This document shows positions 13,701-26,400 of a stretch of 64,000 bases of DNA, in pieces. This DNA comes from Ascaris suum. Taxonomy: Eukaryota; Nematoda; Chromadorea; Rhabditida; Ascarididae. A model generated the notes under the pieces. The model was not told the DNA's origin. It searched no databases and saw nothing but the letters and a program-made list of their open reading frames with translations. The stretch is taken from NCBI GenBank assembly GCA_013433145.1, contig CM024187.1:6340826-6404825 (forward strand), read 5' to 3'. Both the position numbers and the translations under genes were made by a program. The number at the start of each line of letters is the position of its first letter. The stretch's first letter is position 1.

Positions 13701-16700
13701 ACGAGAACATCACTCTTAGAGAGATTTCCCAGGAAGTTACATGACAGTGAAGCCGACCTCAAATCTTTGGAGGTATGGGACGCCTGCCCGAAATTCTCAA
13801 AATTTGAACTAATTGCATGCAGCTCCCCAAACACCTATACTTTCTGCTCCTTTCCACAGGTCACCTTACTGTTTTGTCTCCGTGCGCACATGTTGCTGAA
13901 TTTTGTGTGAATTAACATCGCGAATGCAGGATGCAGAAGAAAGTGGTTAATCCCGACTTAGCTGAATCATATAAAAGTAGAAATTAAATCAGACGATAAC
14001 CATAACAAAGAATGTACAAAAAAGTGAAACAACAAAGTGACAATATACCTACAGGTGAATAATCGAGATTTATACAACATCAGTCGATGACGAAGAGGAA
14101 GGAGCAAAGGAATGGACGCAACGGCCGAACACAACGTTCCTAGTCCTTCTCCTTACTACAACTGCTACTTGGAAGTATTTATGCATATGACGATACAACT
14201 ACTGGCGGAAAAATGATGTCGGCAAATTTTTACAGCAATCCAAACAACAATCTTCATAAGAAGCAAAATTTAAATGTAGACAAACGTAACTGGCAAAAGC
14301 AAAGAGCAAGACCGACTCGAATCACGCACACGCAATCCCCTCCCCCTTTGCCAACACTGACCCGCCCAGCAATATCACTTAAAACTTCTCGTGATCGAGA
14401 AGCAATCGTATTTCATACTTCGAAGGACGGGAAATGATGGCAAATGCACATAAAATAACAGAAGTTAGCAAGAAACCAAATACAAAACAGGCTCTAAAGT
14501 AGTATACACAGTAAAGAAATAATGTGCTTTCTTGCATGTGATGCGCTTTGTATGAGATAGACGTTCGGAACTACCTCCAAAGGAACTAAAAGACTAATAA
14601 ATCCGATGAGGTCGAGCGTTTTTTTTTGTCGGAAACAAAAACCACCATTTTCCGCACTTTATGGTCGAAGAACTCAATCTGTCAAAACCGCTGACGATCC
14701 AAGTCGTGAATTTTCCGATGAAGCCAATCATGCAACAAGGTTAAAAAAACGCAGCCAGTCCAAATCCACGACTTAACTCTAACAAGGCAGAAAAAGTATT
14801 ATCACATTTGGAAACCCTTATCGGAAATTTGGCAAGAGTAAAAATGCTTCTTCAACAAGCCGATCAAAAAGCTTTCTCCCCATACCGTGCTTCAAGACCA
14901 AGAAATGTCTCCTTCACGATTTCGTTTTCTCGAGGCAGAGTTAAGAAGAACTTCACGCTCGAGTTTCGACGTGTTGCAAAAACACAAATCACTCCCGATA
15001 AGACTAAAAACTCGAGCAGTGCAACTGGAAAGAACCTAGGCGGCCATCGAAAGATGAAGCAAAGTAATATAGGCGACTTTTGAAACCGGATTCAAAATTT
15101 ATCCGCGCAGTCACCCTGTAAATATCATTCAAAATCGTACAGCATATCTGAAGTACAAATATGTGAGTGGGCAGGCACAGGGCTTTCGTAAAACGTATTT
15201 ACTTGCACAGCAACAACCCTTTAATAAATGCTGCTGAAACAACAAGCATGCGAGCACGATGCCTACAGCAGCGACTTGTAAAAGTACCACCAAACAGTTA
15301 ATTTAAACAAAACTTCAGTGCAGTATTCAAATGCAACTTTTCTACATCAAGTTGCACCAGCCAAGTAAACTAACAACCCGTCCATCAGGACACTGGGAAT
15401 TTTTACACAGTTTCTTTTGGAAAGCTGATGTGAAGGGTGTGAAGATGGGCGAAAGAACGGGGATGAAGGAAGAGAGGGAATGCCCCCCTTGCGAGTGAGA
15501 CTGAGATGAGAAACGGGCAAAGAAACAAATCAACAATGTAATTTACAGAAAGTCGTCACTTATGACGCAACGGCAAACAATGGGCATGGGCACTAATTTC
15601 ACACATGCGCATACTTCCTCCTTCCTAAAACGAGTCATGTACACTTCAATTGAGATCCCTTCAGCAGTGTGCCCCTTAAGATTTATTCCAGAATTTTCCA
15701 CATTTCCGGATGGAAACTCAACTGAAAACTTTTGCAGGCTCGCAAATATCGGCCTCCTCCTTCCCTCAGGTAACGAAGCAGCTAGCAATTCCAGGCAGTG
15801 TGCACTCGTGCAATTCTTTTCAACCAATACTTTTTTACAACACAACAGAAAAACGTCCTCAATGCTTCTCGTCCCCTCCCTTTCGAAGGCAACCATTGCG
15901 AGCACGCGCATGCATCTTAACAACAACTTTACGCGCGTTACAAATATTCCTTTCTCGTCGACTTACCCTCAACACTCGTGGTTTAGATTGTGAAACTGTG
16001 CCTGTCCCCAGCGAATGACTGTAGGCAATTTATGCTGCCATCTAAGGTTGTGCCACCGAAATGCGCTTAATGAGCGCCGTGTAGGATCTGAGAGTGTGAA
16101 TGGGCCACTGAAAACACACATATGAAACAAAGTTGATAAATTACCTAACATAACTCGAATACATCTCATCGCTCGAAATGGCAAACTCGCTGCCCGCCTA
16201 AGGTCCCGTCCGTTAGTGCGATTTGGAACTTGCATCGCATCTGCACCGATACAAATCGCAACACTCCCTTCCCATCATTTGTCGGCATCCTAGTATCCGG
16301 TCCACACAGGCCCCCACTTGTTTCACTCGATTAGCCATTCCAGTCTACAGCCTTCAAAACCTTCGAACTTCTGGCGTTCCGATTTCGGGGTCTGGTCATT
16401 TGCCTCGCCTAGCTCGTCCTTTATCATCTAAACGACATACCAAAACACGTTTGTGCTGGTTAACGAATTTGGAAATCACTTAACTACCATCCAATTCTTG
16501 ATCTTGTCTCAGTGATTGTAGCCAAAAACTAACATCCGGCTGGGGAGAAGGAAAATGACACGATCCTATCCACTGCCTCTTGTTTCTTTCCCTCTTCCCA
16601 TTCAACAACGACAATGAAGGAAAAAAATTTTGCCTTATTTGGTGACGTCTGCTGAACCCTCAAAAACATTTTAATTTAAAGGAATCGTCCCATCCCACCT

Positions 16701-17223
16701 AAAATTTTTACTGCCTCTCCTCCATAAATAAGCTTAACTGAAGCTAATTCAGATCAGTCTTATTTTGACTATTTAGAACGTTCCCTATCAGCATTCATTC
16801 TTATGTACCATGATCCCGATAGCCTTGATCTGTCAACGACTCGCATCCGTCACTATGGCTATTGCAATTTGCTGCGAACCTTTCAGCAATTAGCTTAAGA
16901 ATGTTATCCATTGTTTACACTCTGGTCAAGTACCTCTAACTGCACGCGCCTCACACAAGGAGAGTCCATGGACCCTAGGAGATCAATTCTTTGAAAGCTG
17001 GAAATAAGTCTCTGCTCTTAAGGCGCTACGTATAGGAATCAGACCCGCGAGTGCCCTTCTTGAAGACCCAACTTGGCGACTGCTGATTACTATAAACAAA
17101 AGAACCCTATCAGAACAGGCAGAAGAACGCAAGATAGACGGAGAAGGGACTATTTTGAGGCAGATGAGCAGCTTAATGCCACCTCGCTCTGTTTTATCGA
17201 AACCGAAGTAACTCAGAAGAGCA
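10701..17223. other. Intergenic DNA; right end should be the CARM1 3' UTR
   Basis: No gene is recognised. Open frames at 15543-15926 (minus) and 15562-15993 (plus) lie opposite one another, and neither has a domain or good splice context. A run of ten G lies at 11750-11759. The part just left of 17224 should be CARM1 3' UTR, but I could not place its polyadenylation signal. Confidence 0.45.
11750..11759 (+). repeat. Poly-G tract, 10 G
   Basis: A run of ten G residues, the shortest of three long G tracts in the window. Confidence 0.9.
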
Positions 17224-17408
17224 CTAACATATATCAATGATGTCTGTGTTGCTGGTCTGGGCAGGTGGCAAAGTATGGCTGGCAACAGCAGCCAACTGCT
17301 GTGCGACCGCATTCGTCGCTCCCATGAGTGCGACGCCGTTATATGTTCCTGCCAACCCGTTCATCATCCCCTCCACTGGCATATCCATTTGGTTCACACC
17401 TGTAACTT
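17224..17408 (-). CDS. CARM1: CARM1 last exon, C-terminal tail
   Basis: The frame reads [20 protein letters not shown] and continues into an Ala- and Gln-containing tail ending [10 protein letters not shown] and TAG at 17224. Mammalian CARM1 also ends in a low-complexity Ser/Gly/Met-rich activation region. The acceptor could be GAATAG at 17409 or TTACAG a few bases later; both give the same phase. Confidence 0.7.
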
Positions 17409-20400
17409 CTATTCATAAATTTCTGCATTCTACTCAACTGCACATAAAAGTGGCGGAAAAAAAACTGGGCAGACACAAAAACAGCGTGAAAATAAATAAA
17501 AAAACGAAGAAGAAAACTTCGCCTTTTTCAAATCTACGAACTTCATAACGCAAAGACAGCAACGAACAAACAGTTCTTTCCATCACTCCCTCTTCCCCCT
17601 CCCCCCCTTCCAGCATGAAAATAGAACTCGCCACAACTCGGCCGGATATATCCTTTCATTATCAAATGTGTCATGGATCTCGTAGAGAACAAAAACTTCA
17701 TTAGCGTCGGATCTCAGCCACTCACAGACAACTAGGTACTTTCCACGACCGAATTCGCCTGTTCAGCTGCTAGACGCTGGAAGGGACGATTACGATACGT
17801 CACGCTGATGTCAGAAATGGGGTATGATTCAGAGCAGGAGCTGGGTGAGTACAGTAGCGAATCATTAATGGCGACCTGAGTGTGAATGACAAAGACAGGC
17901 ATTCCATCTCCTCTCAAAAATCCGAGCAAACTTTTGCACCACTGTCTATGTCTTCAATATTGACGCACAGATATGAGGTTTCCTTGTACATCACGATTTG
18001 TTTCAGGTCACCAACGACCACAAAAATGCGGAACGGCATTCTTAATTTGCAGTAGACCAAATGGGAAGGCCAAAAAAAGATGGCGCATTTAAGTCCGACT
18101 TTGAGATCTCTGCTGCTCATGCCTTGGAAGCAAAAAAAAGGACGGAACGTAGAAGATGAATCATGGATGTGCATTAATTGCTATATTGCAGCACTGTATC
18201 AGGGAGGTAAAACCTCTTTTAATGCATCGATTCTCAGGAGAATGTTTGAAGCGCAAACGCCAGTGGTATAGGTGTCACCTTAAGACAAGAGCTGGAGTCG
18301 ACCGGCAGCACGCTACACACATATGATGCTTACAAATAAATCTCTTCTGAACTCAGAAAGCTGTCCATCCTTTCACCGACCCTCTCAATCAGCAGCAATT
18401 TCGATCAACTTTCTATCTCTCGGCCCTTCCCTTTTACGCGACACTATCACTGCTCCCACATTCGGTTTCTGCCGCACTTCCAGCCCTTCTTTTCCATTTT
18501 CACATAGCCTCATTCGGGTCTCCGGAGAACGCAAGTTTCTTTCCTTTCCTTTTTGAGAGGAAGGACACGCTCTATATGCTCTTTGAAGGACGTATATTAA
18601 CTAACGCTAACCAACAACATTCGGATGAACAACACTCCGCGAGGTTAAAATTGGCTGAAACTGATTAACTTGTTCGCGACGACAGCACCTTATACTGCGC
18701 ACGACATCAGAAAACAGACTACCATAGCGGAAAGAATTTTACTTTCTTCATCTCAAGCTGACTGACCTTCTATCCGAATTCATCTTATTAATGAAGGAAA
18801 ATCTTAGAAACAACTTGCCAGGATGTTGCAAGAGTGCATCCGACGGCGATTCGTTGGTGCATCCAGCCGGCACTACGACCGCTGACCCATTATACCGGAA
18901 GAGTGGATTCTTCAAATCTAGTGAATTGTAAGCTCGCGCCGACCCGACCTCGCCAAATATGTCAACATCATAACTTTGTCTAAAAAAATAACTCTGCCAA
19001 ACATGGTCCAAGCATATAAAAATCATGCACCGTTGTTCTACTATTCTGGGAGGCTCTCAATAAGAAGAGAAAGGTTTCGTATGTTACCCCTGCTTCCCTA
19101 CGTAGAAATAAAAAACGACGACTGTGAAGAACCAAAAAATGGGTCCCACTGTGAAAATAGTCTGGGGTGCCACAAAGAAAGGAGGATGATATGGACACAA
19201 GGATGGAAGAAAGATGCACGTAATCCACGACCTGTCTGTGCTTCAGTTACAAACTAACAAGTACAGTAGGCTGAGATTTACGCAGAAAGAATTCACTAGA
19301 TGGCAGTCTACCCGAAGGAGGAAAAGGAAGTGAACAAGCGATGTCTCTTCCGTTATATTAAGAAAAAAGCTGTAAGTTTTATTGACGAACGATTAGGCGT
19401 CGGACTCGAGGTGTACGATGGAGAAAATTTCGGCGAACTGAAAGATCGAAAACGTGCAATCCAAAACAGAACACTATTTCGTTCATTTGATCTAAGAGAA
19501 GGAAAGTAACGAACCGTTCATTAGCAACCATTGTCACGGTTCCTTTAACGACCTGCCCAGCGAACACCATGAGTGGTTTATCATACAGACACCTCACTTG
19601 GTACCAGTGCGTCAGTGGTTCGGTTGGTGCCGTTGACAACCACACTGTCTCCCTGAACATTTAATTCAATACGGCATCGTCGTTCAACAGAAACTTCAAA
19701 AATCCAACTGCTTGCATCATAACAGCATAGCGGATTTGATCTACACAAAAGGGGGAAAGCCATACGTGCAGCCAACGAAGGCAACGTCGAACCAGAAAGC
19801 AAGCCCGTGGACGTGTCCAGTGCGCGTAGCCGCCAGTTCGTAGGGAATGTCGATCTTGTGCAGCATCGACTCTGCGTCCTTTTCAAAGTTGATCGACCAT
19901 TTAACGCTACCTGACATCAGCGTGTTCACATGCCACGTGTCCTGAACTCATCATTTCCATATCACCAAGACATATTCTCAACCTCACATAACCTCACATT
20001 TCGACAGCTGCTAGGTTTTGAGAAAGAATAACTGTGAAGCACAAAAAACATCCTGGTAATTGCAAAGAATTTCTTAAGTCGTTTGTGTACCAGTCCTATG
20101 CAATATCCTAGATCTGGAATGTAATAAGGAAGAGAGAACGGAAAACTAACAGGAAATGAAATAAAGCAGTAGCTGAGTTCTCTGCACTTCACAACTCCCG
20201 TCCCCTTCACCTATGTGATGAACTCTAGGCCTTTCTTCAATATTAAATTTCGTCGCTACCAGGGGTGCCTGAAAGAAAAACTACTTTGAGCTCAGCAGTA
20301 TGGGCTTAAGTGCTTCCCGCTCGTGTTAATGACACAACAACCATCTCGGTACATCCTGCAAGCATATCTGCACTTGCAGAACAGTCTTTCATCTTCTAGA

Positions 20401-23400
20401 GGCAACGCGCCCGACTTCATAAGTGGTTTTTCATGCCTATTGCATCTTCGAAGGTCAAGATGCTAGATCTCAACATTACGTTTCCAATCCCTATGTGGCA
20501 ATGCAGCGTTCGGATTTAGCCAAGTCAACAAGCTTTAAAAAGTTGCACGAGATTTATCGGCGACCTGACGACCTCGTAAAGCTGCACATAGTTCTGCAGC
20601 AGCGTTCATCACCATCTGCCTAACTGCTGTGCTTGACTTTTCCTAAAAGAATTGCGATGTTGGTACAGGATGTGCAGTGCTGACTTGTTTGCTGCAGCTG
20701 ACTATCATCGATCGCTGTCGCTGCTAACCAATCTATTGATCAAGCCCGCTTAATAATCTCTTCAATTTCACTCTATCAAGCGCTCTACGCCAGCTTCCAA
20801 CTCCACTGAGCGCTGTGTCAAGCAGCGGGGACCGCCTGCCGAATTTCGCCCTCCTTTTTTCAGAAGTATCAAGCATGCCGTTACGGAGATCCCTCTTGGC
20901 TGAATCGTTCCGATACACTCCCTTGTCTAGAAATGCCAAGCATACGTTTCCTTTCACTGCTTCTAGTCTGGCTTCGCGTCGTTCAGTAACGAGCTTGATG
21001 AGCCTCCCACCTTCCCTTAGCAAGATGTGCCCTAATAAGTAAAACTGTCGGAATTTGCTCTTTCCGTAACTCCCAAAGGTTCTGCTTCGACTGGTTGAAT
21101 GCAGCTCTTGGTTTTCGCTATTGGGCTCTTCCCATACATATCCCGGAAACCTCCTAGTAAACTTTTGCACTGCCTCGTTGAGTTTCTCAGCTTCTACTGC
21201 TGCGAGGATCCAAAGTGCATTAAATCATGAGCAACTGCGGTCCCATGGACTCTCAGCCTAACACACTTTGTATCTCAGTAGGTCGAAGACAATGCAGAGG
21301 CAAGTTAAACGCACTTGTATCTTCCCGAATTCATGGGCAATATTTTTTATGCAGCTTGCTGTTGTTATCATTATTATAAAAGTGGTCGACTTATTCGAGT
21401 GCCTTACCGGAGACCGACAGCAGGAAATTTCCTTACATCGAAAACTGGATTTTTCTACAACTAGTAAGGGGCAACTGGTACAAACAACAAAAGAAAGAAC
21501 TCGAAATGCCCATTTCAGCGACCGCCTTCGCCAAGGAAACCTTTCTCCAACTATTAACGGACATCATTCGTTATTCATCTCTCAGGCCAATTCTTAAAAA
21601 CAAAAAGGATCAGTTAGACCCCTCGCCTTTCACACATTCAAACACAAATCAAAAATAGCAAAATGTTAGGAATTCTTAGATTATTCTTTCAAAAAAAGCG
21701 GCAATTACACGTATTGCTTTTGGTACGGTACGCAAAACAACTGAAAACGAACCACAACTGGCTGCTTAAATATTTCGACAAGAGCCTGAGGCCGCAAACT
21801 CGACAGATTAACGCCGTGGAAACTATCCTGACACCAGAAGTTCGCCTTCGCACTCTGCTCTATGAATAACGCTTCGTCGCTGAATAACGCCAAATGCAGC
21901 TCTCCAATCGAAGGAAACATCCGCCCTAAACATATTTTCCTAGATTCATCGCAAAATGCGTGGGCAAGAGAGATGATTGCAGATATGAACAGAACTGACT
22001 GAACGGATAAGAATAGAACGAATGCAAAAAAAGGGAAAGAAGACAACAAACAAACTTCTGCAGCACTCTAAAGCGCCGCGACTCTCGTAGCCAAGGGCGT
22101 TTCGCATCAAAAAGAAGTCACTACTTTATGAGCAACTGTGAACTGAAGATATAAAATCTTACAGGAAATTACAAAATTTTCAGTGAAAGACCCTTCTCGA
22201 GAAAAACATGCAGCTTTCAGTAGTAACATGATGCAGCACCTCTTCCTTTTCCCTTTGACGCATCTTCCCACCTGTTACTCGTCGATACAGAGCAGCGAAA
22301 GTGAAGGCAAGACATGTCTTCCATTTTGCCGCCTTTAAATAAGGACAAATTCTTTTCTGAACCTCAGGCATCGGATGGGTACATCTGAGCTGATGGCACA
22401 TGGATCTAGATAGTCCACATCAAATCGATGCGAGCAAGGTGAATGTGTGGATGAGGTAGCGGGTCCCTCATTAGCTCATGTGCCCGAATTTGGGTAACAA
22501 ATTCGGACCATCGTCAGCCTACAAGAAAACGGCGTATTCGAGCGTCTCGGCGAAATACATTCAAGCCATCACAGCCAAGATGTTTTTCGAAACCCTTTGT
22601 CCAGGTTCAAGCATCCATAAGATCCATCTCTTTCCTTCTTCCGCCCTTCCGTAACTGCACAAAAGATAGGAACGAAAACAAATATGTGCAAATTTTAAAA
22701 GACAATGAAAGCAGTTAGAAAATCGGAGACAACACATAACGCTTAACTTGAGACTGAGTGAAATAAATGGTCATAATGACCATCCCAATCTCAGCCTTTC
22801 TTCGTCATATTGGAAGCTCTTTCTGATTTTAAACGGTTGGAAAAACATCGCCAAAGAAAGCGGCCTGCTGAAAGGATGATTTCAGTCCCGACGCTAAACA
22901 GCGCATTTAAAACATACAGCAGAACATACATCTAAACAAAACAACAAAACAAAACAAAACATACAGCAGGTGAAAAAAAAGGATATCAGAAGATTCTGAT
23001 CGAATACAAATGAAGGGAAATAGTACAGTGAAATCGTTCAATTTAACGGCAGCAGCACATAAGCAGACGGAGAAAAGAACAACATGCATCGACGGTCATT
23101 ACGACATTTGGGAGTCAGCTCGCTGCACAACTGATAAATCGCTACGCTTATGTACTGCAACTGCTCGCACAGAAGCATACACTAACGACACGGGAGACGA
23201 GTTCGCCCATATCCCCAGCATCCAATAACCAATTCCTCATCGCGACAAAAACTACTTACCTCCATCTTTGAGGAACTTCCTTGCGTTTATGTATGACTCA
23301 AGCATTCGTTCATTGACAAGCATATAACCCATTGGCTCAGATACTATAACGTCCACTTTCTCGGGTATGTGCACATCCTCAACACGCCCCGCCACCACCA

Positions 23401-26400
23401 CAATCTTCTCTGACAAGCCGTTGCTTTTCACCAGTTCCTGCAAATATTTAAATCTGAAATGTGTACAACAGTCATCTCGACGACTTCATCAACAAATCCG
23501 ATGAAGAATACGACAACGAGATGACAGATGAGTACTTGGAAGCACTCAAACTTGAAGGAAAGAAGCCTGCTTGCAGAGGTGCCTAAAAGCCACAACAGTC
23601 ACAAATACTAAAAGTCTCGAAGAGCTCCAAAAAGTTTTAGCTTTTAGGAAAGAGGCCGAAAACCGGTGGAAGCATTTCCTCACGTTGCTTGAAGACGTTA
23701 TTCGATATGAATGAAAGATGTTCTGTGGTCATCACTTTATCCATAACTTCTTCTCATTACTCACTGATACTTTACTTTCATGTTTGAGACGACAGGTTCA
23801 ATTAAGGAGACGAGTTGTTTCATTTGCATGTAAAAGATAAGGAAGAATGGGGGTTAGTTCAAAAGCGCAACAATCTATAAGCATGAAGTTGAAAAACAAG
23901 TTCATATGCCAAACGACAAGGAATAGAGGCATGAAAGAAAGAAGTTCAGCAACGAGTGGCGAGCCGCCACTGAACGCAACACCCTTCAAGCGAGTGGATA
24001 TGACCTCCAACAAATGGTGCCTTTCTCTGTTTGTTCAGCTGACCTATTGCAAACAGCCGCACACCACCAAACGATTAAGTTATAAAGAAACAATGACAAA
24101 AGTGCACCATGCAAAAATGCTTCAGTCCTCCCCAAGAGTATATGTAACGTCGCCGAATTCACTAAAGGAAAGCTATTCATGGAGCTAACAACGATGGTCA
24201 CTTCTCATCTCGTTTACATACTACGCAGGATAGCTGATGCTCAACAAAACTTTCCAAAAAATCACAAGTTTTCGATACAATAATTTCGCATATAATTAAC
24301 TTATGCTTCCAAATCGGGACAGATTTTAACACGGCAGTTTACCGCTGTTTTTCATTCCCACTCCTCCCCCCCTTCTAACTTGTACTTCTTTTGTTGTGAT
24401 GCAACTTACCGCACACTGAACAGCCATCGAACTTGCTTCGACGGCATAAACCCGGCGGGCACCTGCCTGGACGGCGAAGAACGACAGAATGCCACTACCC
24501 GCACCGACGTCCATGACTACCTGCAAATAAGCACTAATTGCTAAACCCTTGATTGAAACACACCAACTGCTAGACTTCCATTCGCGAAAACAGAGAGATC
24601 TCATCGAAACAACTGAACGACTGAGGATGAAATAAGTGAATATAATGTAATATGAGAATATGAAATATAATTTTAGAAGTAGAGAGCATTTCGAAAAGCA
24701 ATGGTTATTTTTTCTTTGTAAGTGAATAAAAGACGACAGGAGAACAAAGATTGTCATCAACATGAAAGTGAACATAACGGTGACCCTACGTACGACAACA
24801 TCCAAGCAGAAATGAAAGTAAGATGCACAATCTGCGAAGACATTTAAAACGAACTCTGCCTACTGGAAAAGAAAACAGAAAAAGGCACTCCATTGGACAC
24901 CTTCTCGATAATGCACAACGAAGCAAAAACACCACAGAATCAAAACACATTGCCTCATTTTGCTGGCCACTCAAAGTAAACGTCGGAGGCTGTGTAACGT
25001 CTGATTTCATCCCATGAAAGAAAGGATTAAAACTACTACTTTCAACAAATATTCCAACTCCCATGCTCGTGCAGTGATACAAGGCAAGGTCTGACATGCG
25101 AAAACAGTGGACTTCTCCGAAAACAAAGGCTTATAGAAGACTGTGATGGTGCGGAGGTGGCTCGTACCAAACGAGGAAGAAGGAAGTGAAACTTTGCAAA
25201 AAGATGCGCAAGAACGTTGTAAAAGCGAAAGGAACAGCAAGTGCAAGTCACATTCCTATGTGGGATTTCGCACTCAGGAGGAACCGTTCACTGATTACCT
25301 TGCAATTGGCACAAAAATAAGAATATAAAAGCGTGAGGCGTGGAAGCGAATGTGAACAGTCAAATTCTTATCAATAGAAAGCAAAATCAGCGCTAGAAGA
25401 TGAGAACCGCAAGCAGAACTAAGAAAACTGGAAGAAACGAGGCGCTTACTTTGTCCCTGAAATCCTTTGAGTTCACATGAATGGCTCGCTGGTAAGTTGA
25501 AGTACGTACATAATCCTGCATCATGTTTTGTTGCTGCGACAAATACCTAAATGTTCCAATAATAAAGCAACTAAAGAACCAATTCTGTACAAATATGAAT
25601 ACATGAACGAATTAACCACTAAGGATACAACTCATTTCCTTGTCCATTATGCCTTCTCCACGATGTGAAAGTGGGACACCAACGAAGCACAACAAAAGAA
25701 TAGCACAAATGCAGTCAGCAAAATTATTCAGTTTCCTAGCAGAATTCAGTCAGGATATGAAAAGTCTATCGATGCAATCATATTCGATTTCATTTTCCCA
25801 CAACCTAGCGAACCAGTATAGACAGCTCATAACTCGCACATTATCGAAGAAATATAAAAGTGGGAATAAGTGAGAAAATAATGACGTATAGATGAACCCA
25901 TAAAACTGGAAATATTGGGAAGCCGATGCGTGCTCGGTCCTCGCATCGAAAACTGAGACATCTGCGTTGTTACCACCCGCACTTGATGCATCCTCGGAGG
26001 TAGGCTTTAACGACTGATACATATGGACGGCTGTCACGAAGTCGGACATTTCTGAAGCGAGGCAGACATCATTCGTTGGCAGTGACTGACCTATTGAACC
26101 AATCTCCCGCACAGCAAAAACATCAATCAAGCATGAACAACGCTTTTCCGATGGCCGGTCAACCATCAAGGGACAACAACAAAAATTTGGTGACGGCAGC
26201 AGATTAGAGCATTTTCAAATAGGCAGATAGGCATTCCAGAAATATGGAAACGTGTTCAAGCACGATCGAAACAAATGAACGATGCTGTTCTGTGTTCTCC
26301 CGCTATGCTTGTTGCATCACGCCTTGTTGCATCAATCTTCCTTGGTTTAGTCATTATTCACAGAACCTCTCTTCTGCAGGCCTTGATTTTCGAAACAAGC

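Noticed and set aside
15543..15993. Two long overlapping frames on opposite strands (127 and 143 codons)
   Set aside because: Neither has a domain or splice context; mutual antisense openness is common by composition, and they cannot both be supported.
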